Below, piece after piece: positions 25,906 to 35,572 of a stretch of DNA of 64,000 nt. The notes beneath the pieces were generated by a model. The model saw nothing but the letters and a program-made list of their open reading frames with translations, was not told the origin of the DNA and did no database searches. Positions within the stretch are counted from its first letter, which is position 1; each line of letters opens with the position of its first letter. The DNA comes from Desulfopila sp. IMCC35006 (GTDB lineage Bacteria > Desulfobacterota > Desulfobulbia > Desulfobulbales > Desulfocapsaceae): positions 1-64,000 of the forward strand of contig NZ_SWCM01000013.1 in NCBI RefSeq assembly GCF_005116645.1, read 5' to 3'. Position numbers and translations under genes: made by a program.

Positions 25906-26787
25906 CTAGAGAAGACCGAGTTCAGCCATACCCGCTTTCAATTTTTCAAGACTTGGTGCATCTATCGGAGCCAGTGGCAGACGAGGCAAGCCACTTTGGA
26001 TCCGGCCCATCAGCTCCAGTCCTTTCTTGGCCGGGACCGGATTGGGGTTGCAGAACATCAGCTTCATCAGCCCGAACATTTGATAATGCAGTTCGTTGGC
26101 CTTCTGCAGATCGCCGGTCAGGGCAGCCTCCATCATCTCGGCCATTCCTTTGGGATACACATTGGAAATTACCGAGATAACACCACGTGCGCCAATAAGC
26201 GCCGTCGGCATGGCGGTAAAATCATCCCCGGACAAAACGATAAAATCATCCGGACAACGGCGGATAACATCGGTTGCCTGCTCAAGACTGCCGCAAGCCT
26301 CTTTTATGCCGATAATGTTGTCTATTTCCGCCAGCCTGGCGACGGTTTCCGGCAGCATGTTGACGACCGTTCGGCCCGGCACGTTGTACAGAAACATCGG
26401 AATATCCACTTCTTCCGCAATCTTCCGGAAATGCAGATACATGCCTTCCTGGTTCGGCTTGTTGTAATAGGGTACCACCGACAGGACCGCATCAGCCCCG
26501 CTGTCTTTGGCACTTTCCGTCAGTTCGATCGCCTCGAGGGTGTTATTGCCGCCGGTCCCGGCGATGACGGGCACCCGGCCGTTCACCGTTTTGACGGTGA
26601 GATCAATAACTCTTTTGTGTTCGGCAAAACTGATCGTCGCCGATTCTCCGGTGGTGCCGCACGGCACGATTCCATGCGTGCCGTTGTCAATCTGAAACTC
26701 GATAAGATCGACCAGTCCCTGTTCATCAAGCTCCCCGTCGATAAACGGGGTTACCAACGCAACAATCGCTCCGTTATATTTTTCCAT
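25906..26787 (-). CDS. dapA: 4-hydroxy-tetrahydrodipicolinate synthase
   Basis: Condenses pyruvate with aspartate semialdehyde, the committed step to diaminopimelate. Family motifs include GTTGESATI, PYYNKPNQEG, the Tyr in YNVPGRT and the Schiff-base Lys in IGIKEACG. It is 293 residues, the normal length. A strong AAGGAGG precedes the ATG. The gene is in the arg-dap cluster between dapF and dapB. Confidence 0.96.
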   Translation of the reverse strand: MEKYNGAIVALVTPFIDGELDEQGLVDLIEFQIDNGTHGIVPCGTTGESATISFAEHKRVIDLTVKTVNGRVPVIAGTGGNNTLEAIELTESAKDSGADAVLSVVPYYNKPNQEGMYLHFRKIAEEVDIPMFLYNVPGRTVVNMLPETVARLAEIDNIIGIKEACGSLEQATDVIRRCPDDFIVLSGDDFTAMPTALIGARGVISVISNVYPKGMAEMMEAALTGDLQKANELHYQMFGLMKLMFCNPNPVPAKKGLELMGRIQSGLPRLPLAPIDAPSLEKLKAGMAELGLL

Positions 26788-26832
26788 GACTCCTCCTTGT
26801 AATACCTTGCTTAGTCAGTGTCTGTCCATACA

Positions 26833-27672
26833 TCAGAGCAGCGCTTCAGCGGTCAGGTTGCCAGTGCAGATCAACCTGGTGGGCCCCTGCAGAAAAACAT
26901 TTTCCGCCACGGGCCCATCATGTAAATCAAACAGTATCGTCAACATTTCTCCCCCGGAAGTGATAACCTCGACGGGTGCCTCCATGCCTTTCTGCATGGA
27001 GGCAAAAAGAGCAGAGGCCACGGCTCCGGTGCCGCAGGCCATGGTTTCGTTTTCCACCCCGCGTTCGTAGGTGCGTACCTTGAGCCTGCCGTCGGGCAAC
27101 ACCTTAACGAAGTTGACGTTTGTTCCCTTTGGCTGGAACAATTCATGGAACCGCACCCGTCGTCCCCATACTTTAACCGGGATATCGTCTTCCTTCACAA
27201 AAATTACCACCTGCGGTACGCCGGTATTGACATATGCTGCCGCATGCTCTTCCCCATCGAGTTCCAGGGAAATATCGAGGCGGAAATCAAAGGGCTGGAT
27301 CATTTTCACCCGGACTACTGATTCCTCGTCGCAGATCTCCGCTTCGACTATACCGGCCAGGGTCTCCAGCTTCATTTTTTTGCCGGCGATTTTATGGCGA
27401 TAGGCAAAACGCGCGGCGCACCTGGAACCATTGCCGCACATCTCGGCCACCGATCCGTCGGCATTATAAAAATTCCAGCTGAAATCGGCCGTTGTTGACT
27501 CTTCTATAAAAATAAGACCATCCGCCCCGACCGAAAACATCCGCCGGCATATCTTCCGGGCGAGACCCGGCTGATCGGCAGGAGGGATTTTCAGGGTCCG
27601 GTTGTCGATGATCACGAAATCATTGCCCGCACCACTCATCTTTTCAAAGGCGATTGGCAAAGTGACTGTCAT
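26833..27672 (-). CDS. dapF: Diaminopimelate epimerase
   Basis: Interconverts LL- and meso-diaminopimelate for lysine and peptidoglycan. The two catalytic Cys are in MCGNGSRCAARF and ACGTGAVAS, and the start MSGAGNDFVIIDNR is typical. GGAGG lies seven bases before the ATG. With dapA and dapB downstream, this set covers part of the pathway; lysA and the aminotransferase step are not in the window. Confidence 0.96.
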   Translation of the reverse strand: MTVTLPIAFEKMSGAGNDFVIIDNRTLKIPPADQPGLARKICRRMFSVGADGLIFIEESTTADFSWNFYNADGSVAEMCGNGSRCAARFAYRHKIAGKKMKLETLAGIVEAEICDEESVVRVKMIQPFDFRLDISLELDGEEHAAAYVNTGVPQVVIFVKEDDIPVKVWGRRVRFHELFQPKGTNVNFVKVLPDGRLKVRTYERGVENETMACGTGAVASALFASMQKGMEAPVEVITSGGEMLTILFDLHDGPVAENVFLQGPTRLICTGNLTAEALL

Positions 27673-27873
27673 CCCTGGACCTCCTTAAATGTTTTGAATA
27701 AGTACATCCCCTTTATCCATGATAAAACATTGCAACAATGACACTGACCAGGATTATGATGCCCTGTGGGTCGTTTTTTCGCTATCGTATACCCAAAGAC
27801 GGAAGAACCCTCCAACCGCTTGCACTGCGGCCAGAGGGCATCTTGGAACGCCACGGGGATCATGCGTTTTCGG

Positions 27874-28935
27874 TCAGTGCCTCAGTGTGGCTTCTGTCGA
27901 TTTCCTGCTCTCGTTTGGCGGTGTGGCCGTATCAATGGCAGTGATTGCATAGTAGTAACGTATATTTTCCTGGGCGTTGGTATCGACAAAGAGGGTATAA
28001 TCCGCACCTACCTGACCAACCAGCTGGTATGCACCCTTGTCGGCGGTGCGACGGTAGATGCGATATCCGCCAATGTCCCCTGCTTCACTTCGATCCCAGA
28101 AAACCTTAATGCCGACGTCAGTCCGTATCACCGTTACTTCAACCGGCGTCCCCGGGGCAACCAGGTCGACTGGAGTTGTCGATACAGCCGCACTGGTTCC
28201 GCCGTTGATCAATTCATCCTGGTAGACCATCTTACTCTGGATGGCATAAAAATACTGCAAGCCATTGCGTACCTGACGGTCGACAAATCCGGTTTCTGCC
28301 ACCGGTTCCCTCAGCGGCTGGAAACTTTGTCCATCGGCGCTGCGCAACACCTGGTATTTCATGGGCATTGTCACCGGGCTGCCGTCGGTGAGCTGAGTGA
28401 CCGGCTGCCAGGCCAGGGTGATCTGTCCATCTCCCGGTGCCGCCGTCAACCCCTCTGGCGCTGCTGCCGGCTGATACCAGACGAAGGAAAGAATATTCGA
28501 GTCACCACTGGCAGCCCACCAGCTGGTGCGGGAACGGACCATGACAAAATATTTATAACCGGGTCGCAGAAGCGATAATTCGAAACCGGCCTTTTTCCTG
28601 ATTTTACCGTCAATCGGAGAGCCGCCATCGATTATAATCGGCTCACCGAACGGAATCGGACAGGAACCGCAATACTCTTCCAGCGGCACTTCCGCCTGAT
28701 ACAGTTCAAACGACGTGATGTCTTCCAGCGCTGTACCGCTAATATTCTTCACCGGGTATGACCAGCTGAGCTGCACTCCCTTTTCGTTCGTCTGATAGAG
28801 CAGGTCGTTAATTGGCGTCGGGACGACGCTCTGCGGCGGTATCGGTGAATTCTTATACCCACAGCCGCTCAGCAGGAGGAGGAAAATCCCCAGCACTGCA
28901 AATCCTGCCGCCTGTCCCGCGAAGCTTTTTTTCAT
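27874..28935 (-). CDS. Lipoprotein with fibronectin type III domains
   Basis: A 353-residue envelope lipoprotein. The signal ends in LLLLSGCGYK, giving lipidation at Cys; the following KNSPIPPQ is like the short LptM-type start. The rest contains about two to three beta-sandwich repeats of the fibronectin type III type (for example VQLSWSYPV, QITLAWQPV, IKVFWDRSE with GYRIYRR). The start overlaps the argH stop by four bases, so it is co-translated with argH. Its conserved place among amino-acid genes does not by itself explain a function; adhesion or envelope scaffolding is possible. Confidence 0.8.
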   Translation of the reverse strand: MKKSFAGQAAGFAVLGIFLLLLSGCGYKNSPIPPQSVVPTPINDLLYQTNEKGVQLSWSYPVKNISGTALEDITSFELYQAEVPLEEYCGSCPIPFGEPIIIDGGSPIDGKIRKKAGFELSLLRPGYKYFVMVRSRTSWWAASGDSNILSFVWYQPAAAPEGLTAAPGDGQITLAWQPVTQLTDGSPVTMPMKYQVLRSADGQSFQPLREPVAETGFVDRQVRNGLQYFYAIQSKMVYQDELINGGTSAAVSTTPVDLVAPGTPVEVTVIRTDVGIKVFWDRSEAGDIGGYRIYRRTADKGAYQLVGQVGADYTLFVDTNAQENIRYYYAITAIDTATPPNESRKSTEATLRH

Positions 28936-30338
28936 TGGCTGAGCCCCAGGTTTTTCTCAGCCGCGACAACCGCTTCCGCAACCCTTACCCCGCCGGTTCC
29001 GCCGGTTGATATCCTGCTGTTGACAGAACCTTCGACGCTGAGCACTTCATAGACATCCTTGCCGATTACCGGTGAAAATCCGGCCAGCTCGGCCAGCGTC
29101 AGATCCGGCAGTTCACAGCCTTTTTTCAGACAATAGGCGACAGCCCCGCCGACAATCGCGTGGGCCTCCCTGAACGGGACGTTTTTCAGCACCAGGTAAT
29201 CGGCGAGATCGGTGGCCGTCATACACCCGGTCCGGGTCGCCTCGGCCATCCGCTCGGTATTAAAGGTGAGGTTCTCGAGGAGTTCCGCCATAATCGCCAG
29301 AGACGCCGAAACGGTGTCCACCGCATCGAAAACCGGCTCTTTGTCTTCCTGCAGATCTCGGTTGTAGGTAAGCGGCAAGCCCTTCATCAGGGTGATCAGG
29401 GTCATCAGACTACCGACGACACGACCGCTCTTGCCCCTGATCAGCTCGGGAATATCCGGATTTTTCTTCTGCGGCATGATCGACGAGCCGGTGCAGAATT
29501 TATCGGAAATATCGACAAAGTGAAACTCCTGGCCCGACCAGAGCACCAGCTCTTCGGAAAGCCTCGAGAGATGGAGCTGGATCATGGTGCAGGTGCTGGT
29601 GAACTCAATCGCGTAATCCCGGTCCCCGGAGGTATCCATGGAGTTGGCGGTAACCCCGTCAAAACCGAGGGCTTTGGCAACCTGTTCCCGATCGATCGGC
29701 AGCCCGGTGCCGGCCATGGCCGCGCAGCCGAGCGGTGACAGGTTGAGCCGCTTGCGGCAATCGGCCATCCGGCCAAGGTCCCGGCCGAACATCTCGTAGT
29801 AGGCCAGCATGTGGTGGGCTATCTGCACCGGCTGCGCCCTTTGCATATGGGTGTAACCGGGCATGATGTGGCCGAGATATTTTCGGGCCAGGACAACAAA
29901 GGCCTTCCGGATGTCGTGGAGCAGCGCCATGAGAATATCGCACTGGTCACGCAGATACATTTTGAAATCAAGGGCGACCTGATCGTTGCGCGACCTGCCG
30001 CTGTGCAGCTTCGCGCCCGCCGGGCCAATCCGTTCGACCAGGGATTTTTCGATATTCATATGAATATCTTCCAGCTCGCGCCGGAATACAAATGTTCCCT
30101 GATCAATTTCCTGCTCGATTGCCGTCAGACCATCTTTTATTGCCGTCAGCTCGTCTCTGGTCAGGATTCCATGGTCGGCCAGCATATCGGCATGGGCCTT
30201 GCTGCCGGCGATGTCATACTTATAGAGCCGGGAATCATACTGAATGGAGGCGGAAAAAGCCTCCACCGAGGCGGCAGTCCCTTCACTGAAACGCCCTCCC
30301 CACATTTTTCCCGATCCGCTTTTTTTCGGCTCAGTCAT
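28932..30338 (-). CDS. argH: Argininosuccinate lyase
   Basis: Last step of arginine synthesis, releasing fumarate. The fumarase/aspartase signature GSSIMPQKKNPD is present, as are KLHSGRSRNDQ and GYTHMQRAQP. Length 468 is normal. It follows argG by 11 bases and overlaps the lipoprotein gene. Confidence 0.97.
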   Translation of the reverse strand: MTEPKKSGSGKMWGGRFSEGTAASVEAFSASIQYDSRLYKYDIAGSKAHADMLADHGILTRDELTAIKDGLTAIEQEIDQGTFVFRRELEDIHMNIEKSLVERIGPAGAKLHSGRSRNDQVALDFKMYLRDQCDILMALLHDIRKAFVVLARKYLGHIMPGYTHMQRAQPVQIAHHMLAYYEMFGRDLGRMADCRKRLNLSPLGCAAMAGTGLPIDREQVAKALGFDGVTANSMDTSGDRDYAIEFTSTCTMIQLHLSRLSEELVLWSGQEFHFVDISDKFCTGSSIMPQKKNPDIPELIRGKSGRVVGSLMTLITLMKGLPLTYNRDLQEDKEPVFDAVDTVSASLAIMAELLENLTFNTERMAEATRTGCMTATDLADYLVLKNVPFREAHAIVGGAVAYCLKKGCELPDLTLAELAGFSPVIGKDVYEVLSVEGSVNSRISTGGTGGVRVAEAVVAAEKNLGLSQ

Positions 30339-30349
30339 AACTCAATTAC

Positions 30350-31555
30350 CTATTTTTTGAATCGATTTTGCAGCGCATTTATTTTCAACCTGAGCCCATT
30401 GAGCCGGATAAATCCGGTCGCATCGCCCTGATCGTAGACATGGTCTTCCTCAAAGGTAGCAAAGGATTCCTGATACAGCGACTGATCCGATTTACGCCCG
30501 ACCGGGATGCAGTTTCCTTTGTAGAGCTTCAACCGGACCGTGCCGTTGACCGTTTTCTGGCATGCATCCATGGTCCCCTGCAGCAATTCGCGTTCCGGGG
30601 AAAACCAGAAACCGTTATAGATCAGCTCGGCGTACTGCGGTATCAGGGAATCACGAATACGCATGACCTCCCGGTCAAGGCAGATGGTTTCCAGATCACG
30701 ATGGGCCGTACGCAGCACGGTGCCGCCGGGGGTCTCGTACACCCCGTGGGACTTCATGCCGACAAACCGATTCTCCACCAGGTTGAGTCGACCAATGCCA
30801 TTGGCGCCACCCAGTTGATTGAGCCGGGTGAAAAGAGCCAGCGGGCTCATTTTTACGCCGTCCAGGGCCACCGGATCGCCACCGGCAAATTCGATCTCCA
30901 GGTAGGTGGCGACATCAGGCGCTTTTTCCGGCGAGACAGTGAATTTGAACATATCCTCATCCGGCTCGTTCCACGGATCTTCCAGGATACCGCCTTCATA
31001 GCTGATATGGAGAAGATTTTCGTCACAGCTGTAGGGGTTCTTCTTGGTTACCGGGACCGGAATATTGTGTTCCTGGGCGAACTCCACCAGCTTCTGCCGG
31101 GAGTTGAGGTTCCAGGTTCTCCAGGGGGCAATGATCTGCAGGTTCGGCGCCAGACCTATATAGCCCAGTTCAAAGCGGACCTGATCATTGCCTTTACCGG
31201 TCGCACCATGGCTTACCGCGTCCGCGCCTTCTGCCTGGGCGATCCGGACCTGTTCCTTGGCAATCAGAGGTCTGGCCAGGGAAGTGCCGAGCAGATAGGA
31301 GCCCTCGTAAATGGCATTTGCCCGAAAAGCCGGAAAAATGTACTCTTCGACGAATTCTTTTTTCAGATCGGAGACGATCACCTTCTCCGCGCCGGTGGCA
31401 AGGCCCTTTTTCTTCACTGCTTCCCAGTTTTCTTCCTGGCCGATATCCGCCGAATAAGCGATCACCGAGCATTTATATTCCTCGGCCAGCCACTTGAGAA
31501 TAACCGATGTATCGAGACCGCCGGAATAGGCGAGAACTATCTTGTTGACACTCAT
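30350..31555 (-). CDS. argG: Argininosuccinate synthase
   Basis: ATP-dependent joining of citrulline and aspartate. The P-loop [12 protein letters not shown] is at residues 9-20; [10 protein letters not shown] and the SSEKAPD-like region are typical. It is 401 residues long and preceded by GGATGTG. Since it needs citrulline, a working ornithine carbamoyltransferase must exist; the copy next door looks defective. Confidence 0.97.
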   Translation of the reverse strand: MSVNKIVLAYSGGLDTSVILKWLAEEYKCSVIAYSADIGQEENWEAVKKKGLATGAEKVIVSDLKKEFVEEYIFPAFRANAIYEGSYLLGTSLARPLIAKEQVRIAQAEGADAVSHGATGKGNDQVRFELGYIGLAPNLQIIAPWRTWNLNSRQKLVEFAQEHNIPVPVTKKNPYSCDENLLHISYEGGILEDPWNEPDEDMFKFTVSPEKAPDVATYLEIEFAGGDPVALDGVKMSPLALFTRLNQLGGANGIGRLNLVENRFVGMKSHGVYETPGGTVLRTAHRDLETICLDREVMRIRDSLIPQYAELIYNGFWFSPERELLQGTMDACQKTVNGTVRLKLYKGNCIPVGRKSDQSLYQESFATFEEDHVYDQGDATGFIRLNGLRLKINALQNRFKK

Positions 31556-31608
31556 ATCACATCCTAGTTTTTATAATTTTACGAAAATATTTCCACTGAA
31601 ACACCTGC

Positions 31609-32298
31609 TCACTTTCCTGTCAGGCTTTCCAGGATTGCCTTATGCACATGCATTGTATTTTCCGCCTGGTCAAACGCCACGCACTGTACCGACTCCAGTA
31701 CCTCCTCGGTTATTTCCTCCTCCCGGTGAGCGGGAAGAGAGTGCAGAACAATACAGTCAGGCGGTGCTTCAGCCAGAAGTTCACTGTTCAACTGGTATTT
31801 GGCGAAGACGCGCAGCCTTTCCTGCTGCGCACCCTCCGCCCATGCTCCGACATTTATGACATCGGCCAGCCGTACCGCCTCTTCGGGACTGCGGACAAGG
31901 GTAATGGGTTTTTTTGCTTTTTTCCGGCCTGCGGCAAAAATTTCACTGGCCGGTTCATACCCCCTGGGACAAGCCAGGGTCAGCTCAAAGCCGATGACTG
32001 CCGCCGCCTGAATCCAGGAGTTCGCCATGCTATTGCCATTGCCGATCCAGGCTATATGCAGATCTTCCAGCACTCCTTTCTTTTCTAAAATTGTCATCAG
32101 GTCACACAGCACCTGGAAGGTATGCTGGACGTCCGTCAGGGCATCGTGTACCGGAACCGTCGCATTATCGACGGGTCCATCGACCACCTCTTGCCCCTGA
32201 GCAGTCTGCTGCTCTTGTTTGAGTTCAATCGCCCGATCAATGATATGGATCAGCTCTGTTTTAGTAAATTCCTGTAACGATCGTAAATCCTTCGACAC
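31609..32298 (-). CDS. argF: Degenerate ornithine carbamoyltransferase-like protein
   Basis: About 229 residues where the family has about 300. The first 30 residues (SKDLRSLQEFTK) and everything from HDALTDVQHTFQVLCDLMT onward align with OTC, but the intervening ~75 residues, including the carbamoyl-phosphate loop STRTR, are absent. Other active-site motifs are altered: HPxQ is HTFQ, DxxxSMG is replaced by VGAWAEGAQ, and the catalytic HCLP is HSLP. The frame is uninterrupted and the rest well conserved (FDQAENTMH), so it is not simple decay. GTG 32298 is chosen because GAGGTG lies six bases before it. It lies between argD and argG. It is probably not an active OTC; a regulatory or structural role is possible. 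Confidence 0.8.
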   Translation of the reverse strand: MSKDLRSLQEFTKTELIHIIDRAIELKQEQQTAQGQEVVDGPVDNATVPVHDALTDVQHTFQVLCDLMTILEKKGVLEDLHIAWIGNGNSMANSWIQAAAVIGFELTLACPRGYEPASEIFAAGRKKAKKPITLVRSPEEAVRLADVINVGAWAEGAQQERLRVFAKYQLNSELLAEAPPDCIVLHSLPAHREEEITEEVLESVQCVAFDQAENTMHVHKAILESLTGK

Positions 32299-32535
32299 CC
32301 TGTTCACCTCAAAACAAAAAGAAGAATATTCTCCGGTTGATTTACCCGCAATGCCTGCGCTTTCCTGTTGATACCTTACCCCCTCGCGAGTACTGAAATG
32401 AGCACCCGTTTTACCCGTTTACCGGGGTAATCCAAAGGGGAGAGAGGTGGTATCATTACATAAAAGGGGGGTGATTTGCAAAACATTTCCCCCAAAAGAG
32501 AAGCCTCCCTGTTTTTTCAGCTTCAACGAGGAAAA

Positions 32536-33732
32536 TCAAAACTCAGCGAGAACCTCGGCAAGCGCCGCCACCAGCAGGTCGATTTCTTCCTTCGTCACAA
32601 TCAGCGGCGGAACAAACCGCAGCGCCACATTGCCGGCAAAGTTCATCAGAAAACCACGATCGAACATCTTATTGACGATTGCGGTACCGTGGGCAACTCC
32701 CTGCTCCGTGAGGACGGCGCCAACGAGCAGCCCCATCCCCCGCGCCGAGCTGAGCAGGGCCGGGAACCGCTGGGCCAGCTTCCTCAGCTCTGCCTGGAAA
32801 TAGGCACCCTTCTGCATGACATCTGCCAGAAAACCGTCGGCAAGGATGATCTTCAAGGTCGCCACAGCAGCAGCACAGGCCACCGGATTGCCGCCGAAAG
32901 TGGACGCATGGGTACCGGGCACAAAGGCGGCGGCAATCTTTTCACTGGTGAGCATCCCGCCGATGGGCAGTCCGTTGGCCAGCGCCTTGGCCATGGTCAG
33001 GATATCCGGTTGAATGCCCAGCTGCTCATAAGCAAAGAGGCTTCCCGTCCGGCCCATACCGGTCTGCACTTCATCGAAAATTAGCAGCAGGCCGTGTTTT
33101 TTGCAGAGGGCTTGAATTCCCTGCAGATACTCTTTCGCCAGCGGCCGCACGCCGCCCTCACCCTGGAGAGGTTCACAGAGAATAGCACAGGTAGAGCTGT
33201 CGATCATCTCCTCCAGAGCCAGCAGGTCACCGAACGGGGCATGGAGAAACCCCTCGGGCAGCGGCTGAAATCCTTTATGGAATTTGGGCTGCCCGGTTGC
33301 CGCCACGGTGGCAAGGGTCCGGCCATGAAACGATCCGGAAAGACTGATGATTTTATAGCGCTCCGCAGCAGAGTAGATACGGGCCAGCTTTATCGCCGCC
33401 TCATTGGCTTCGGCACCACTGTTGCACAAAAAGAGCTTTTCCCCGAAGGAATGGGCGATGATCGTCTCGGCCAGCTCGATCTGCGGCAGCGTATAGTAGA
33501 GATTGGAGACATGCACCAGCTCGCCTGCCTGGCGACAGATGGCCTCGGTTATTTTCGGATGGGCATGACCTAGCGCGCAAACGGCAATTCCGGCCATAAA
33601 ATCCAGGTATTGCCTGCCGTCGGCATCAGTCAGCCGACACCCGGACCCCTTCACCATCGCGGCGGGGTACCTGGAGTAGGTACCGACAAATACTTTATCG
33701 CCCCGTTCTTTGAGCTCTTTATTGCTGTTCAT
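32536..33732 (-). CDS. argD: Acetylornithine aminotransferase
   Basis: PLP-dependent class III aminotransferase converting N-acetylglutamate semialdehyde to N-acetylornithine; may also act in diaminopimelate synthesis, which would suit the neighbouring dap genes. CNSGAEANEAAIK, GSFHGRT, LIFDEVQTGMGRTG and the PLP Lys in TMAKALANGLPIG are visible. The start at 33732 gives the standard N-terminus and avoids overlapping argB, which ends at 33755. Confidence 0.95.
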   Translation of the reverse strand: MNSNKELKERGDKVFVGTYSRYPAAMVKGSGCRLTDADGRQYLDFMAGIAVCALGHAHPKITEAICRQAGELVHVSNLYYTLPQIELAETIIAHSFGEKLFLCNSGAEANEAAIKLARIYSAAERYKIISLSGSFHGRTLATVAATGQPKFHKGFQPLPEGFLHAPFGDLLALEEMIDSSTCAILCEPLQGEGGVRPLAKEYLQGIQALCKKHGLLLIFDEVQTGMGRTGSLFAYEQLGIQPDILTMAKALANGLPIGGMLTSEKIAAAFVPGTHASTFGGNPVACAAAVATLKIILADGFLADVMQKGAYFQAELRKLAQRFPALLSSARGMGLLVGAVLTEQGVAHGTAIVNKMFDRGFLMNFAGNVALRFVPPLIVTKEEIDLLVAALAEVLAEF

Positions 33733-33754
33733 AGCGTATGTATTCTCACAGTCT

Positions 33755-34657
33755 CTAGTAAATTTCCGTACCCACGCCCTCATTGGTAAACATCTCCAAC
33801 AGGATCGCATGCTCTACCCGCCCGTCAATGATATACGTTTTCCCAACCCCGCGTCGCAGGGCATCTTCACAGCAGCGCACTTTCGGGATCATTCCGCCGG
33901 CAATGGTGCCATCGCTGATCAACCCTTCCAGCTGCTGGTGCGGCAGCGTAGTGATTAACTCACCCTTTTTGTCTTTTACCCCGGCAACATCGGTCAGCAG
34001 CATCAGTTTTTCCGCAGAGAGCGCCCCGGCAATGGCTCCGGCAACCAGATCCGCATTGATGTTAAAGGCCTGCCCGTCATCTCCCACGCCAACGGGGGCA
34101 ATGACCGGAATAAAATCCTTCAGGTACAGGCTTTCCAGGACGCCGGTATTTATTCTGGTAACCTGGCCGACGCGCCCCAGATCGATGAGTTCCGGCGGAG
34201 CTTCCTGCATCGTTTCGTCGCCCCTGGTGCTGCTCACCTTGAGTTTTTCGGCACAGACCAGATCCCCGTCCCGGCCTGAAAGCCCAACGGCCTTGCCGCC
34301 GCAATGATTAATCAGGCCGACAATCTCTTTATTCACCTTACCCACCAGGACCATCTCCACCACATCCATGGTTTCGCCGTCGGTCACCCGCATCCCCTGG
34401 ATATAACTGGGCTTGATGCCCAGACGGTCAAGCAGCCTGTTGATCTGGGGGCCCCCGCCGTGCACAATGACCGGGTTAATACCGATCTGTTTGAGCAAAA
34501 TTACATTCAGGGCGAACTGTTTTTTCAGGTGTTCGTCAACCATCGCATGACCGCCATATTTGATCACAATGGTTTTGTGCCTGAATTCCTGCATATAGGG
34601 AAGGGCTTCCAGAAGCACTTTCGCCTTGGCAATACTCTCTTCAACGGTTTTTACCAT
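33755..34657 (-). CDS. argB: Acetylglutamate kinase
   Basis: Phosphorylates N-acetylglutamate. KYGGHAM near residue 30, [14 protein letters not shown] near 60 and GGMIPKV in the C-terminal part are the family motifs. At 300 residues with an extended N-terminal helix ([20 protein letters not shown]) it resembles the arginine-inhibited hexameric type, so feedback control is likely. It is the first gene of the arg-dap cluster and diverges from lptA. Confidence 0.96.
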   Translation of the reverse strand: MVKTVEESIAKAKVLLEALPYMQEFRHKTIVIKYGGHAMVDEHLKKQFALNVILLKQIGINPVIVHGGGPQINRLLDRLGIKPSYIQGMRVTDGETMDVVEMVLVGKVNKEIVGLINHCGGKAVGLSGRDGDLVCAEKLKVSSTRGDETMQEAPPELIDLGRVGQVTRINTGVLESLYLKDFIPVIAPVGVGDDGQAFNINADLVAGAIAGALSAEKLMLLTDVAGVKDKKGELITTLPHQQLEGLISDGTIAGGMIPKVRCCEDALRRGVGKTYIIDGRVEHAILLEMFTNEGVGTEIY

Positions 34658-34713
34658 AGCGCCATTTTCGATCCTTCAATCGATCCTTATATTATTGTAT
34701 GAAATCAGTGAGC

Positions 34714-34815
34714 TAAAGTGCACAACGAGGGCACGGCGACAAGGTGCTATTGTAATTGCTCATATTATGTAAGTAAAGCACTCTTTGTTGTCGCGCCCGC
34801 GCACCATGTGCTTTA
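34714..34815. repeat. Long imperfect inverted repeat between argB and lptA
   Basis: TAAAG at 34714 and CTTTA at 34815 are the outer ends of a ~100-base imperfect palindrome; inner matches include GCGACAA with TTGTCGC and TGCT with AGCA-type pairs. It occupies most of the divergent intergenic space and could be a REP-like element or bidirectional structure. Confidence 0.5.
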
Positions 34816-34895
34816 CATTTAAAGACCTTTACGCTACGATGGGCTCGGTATAGTTTGCGGGTCCCGGCTCATCACCATAACTCTGGTAATTCCCG

Positions 34896-35447
34896 ATGAA
34901 ATTCATCAATTGTTTTGTTCTTATTTTCAACAGTTGTCTCATATTGTGCCTTTTCTTCCTCGGCCCGATATCCGTTTGGGCGAGCGATGCTCCCATCCAT
35001 ATTGAAGCAAATCGCATGTCTTCGACCGAGCGGACCAGCTCGGTGGTATTTACCGGAAACGTCGATGCCCGGCAGGCGGACGTAAGAATTCGTTCCGATG
35101 AAATGACGGTTTATTACACCCAGAGCGAGCAGACTAAAAAGGCTGAAAAGTCGGCGTCCCAACAGGTGGAGAAACTCGTCTGCACCGGCAACGTGGAAAT
35201 TACCAGGGGAGAATGGCTGGGGACGGCAAAAAAAATGACCTATCTCTCCAGGGAGAGACAGGTTATACTTACAGATAATGCAAAAGCATGGCAAAATCAG
35301 AATATGGTGAGCGGCGACAAGATCATCTACTACCTGGATGAAGGCCGGTCGGAAGTTATCGGCGACACCTCGGCAACAACGGGCAAAGGGAAAAAACCGG
35401 GCGAGAAGAAACCTTCACGGGTCAACATGACCATCCGGCAAAAATGA
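34896..35447 (+). CDS. lptA: LptA/OstA-type lipopolysaccharide transport protein
   Basis: Periplasmic bridge component carrying lipopolysaccharide to the outer membrane. A signal sequence (LILCLFFLGPISVWAS) precedes an OstA/LptA beta-jellyroll: PIHIEANRMSS, VVFTGNVDARQ, VRIRSDEMTVYY, LVCTGNVEITRG and MVSGDKIIYYLDEG, a regular strand pattern. Length 183 is typical. It is followed by lptB and rpoN; lptC is not directly upstream, unlike the usual order. Confidence 0.9.
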   Translation: MKFINCFVLIFNSCLILCLFFLGPISVWASDAPIHIEANRMSSTERTSSVVFTGNVDARQADVRIRSDEMTVYYTQSEQTKKAEKSASQQVEKLVCTGNVEITRGEWLGTAKKMTYLSRERQVILTDNAKAWQNQNMVSGDKIIYYLDEGRSEVIGDTSATTGKGKKPGEKKPSRVNMTIRQK

Positions 35448-35492
35448 TACACTCGCAAAAAATCCAATTCATCAATGGTTCTTCCTCTTAGG

Positions 35493-35510
35493 GATTTTTA
35501 CGACGCCATC
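35493..35510 (+). repeat. Solo arm of palindromic element family A
   Basis: GATTTTTACGACGCCATC matches the right arm of the elements at 24984-25069 and 39541-39682. No left arm is evident. It lies between lptA and lptB. Confidence 0.5.
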
Positions 35511-35572
35511 ACGACTATCCCCAACAAGACGCAGAAGATAAGCCCCGCAGGAGCGAAACGATAACACAACAG

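Noticed and set aside
24993-26802. Long plus-strand open frames (395 and 383 codons) opposite dapB and dapA
   Set aside because: They are antisense shadows of strongly recognised genes, with Arg/Pro/Ser/His-rich composition and no family motif.
30368-31567. A 399-codon plus-strand frame opposite argG
   Set aside because: It mirrors the argG frame almost exactly; GC-rich codon bias opens the antisense frame.
31609-32535. The idea that argF is frameshifted and its missing part lies in another frame or upstream
   Set aside because: No STRTR-like segment is visible in the other frames or in the 230 bases between argD and this gene; the deletion is in frame.
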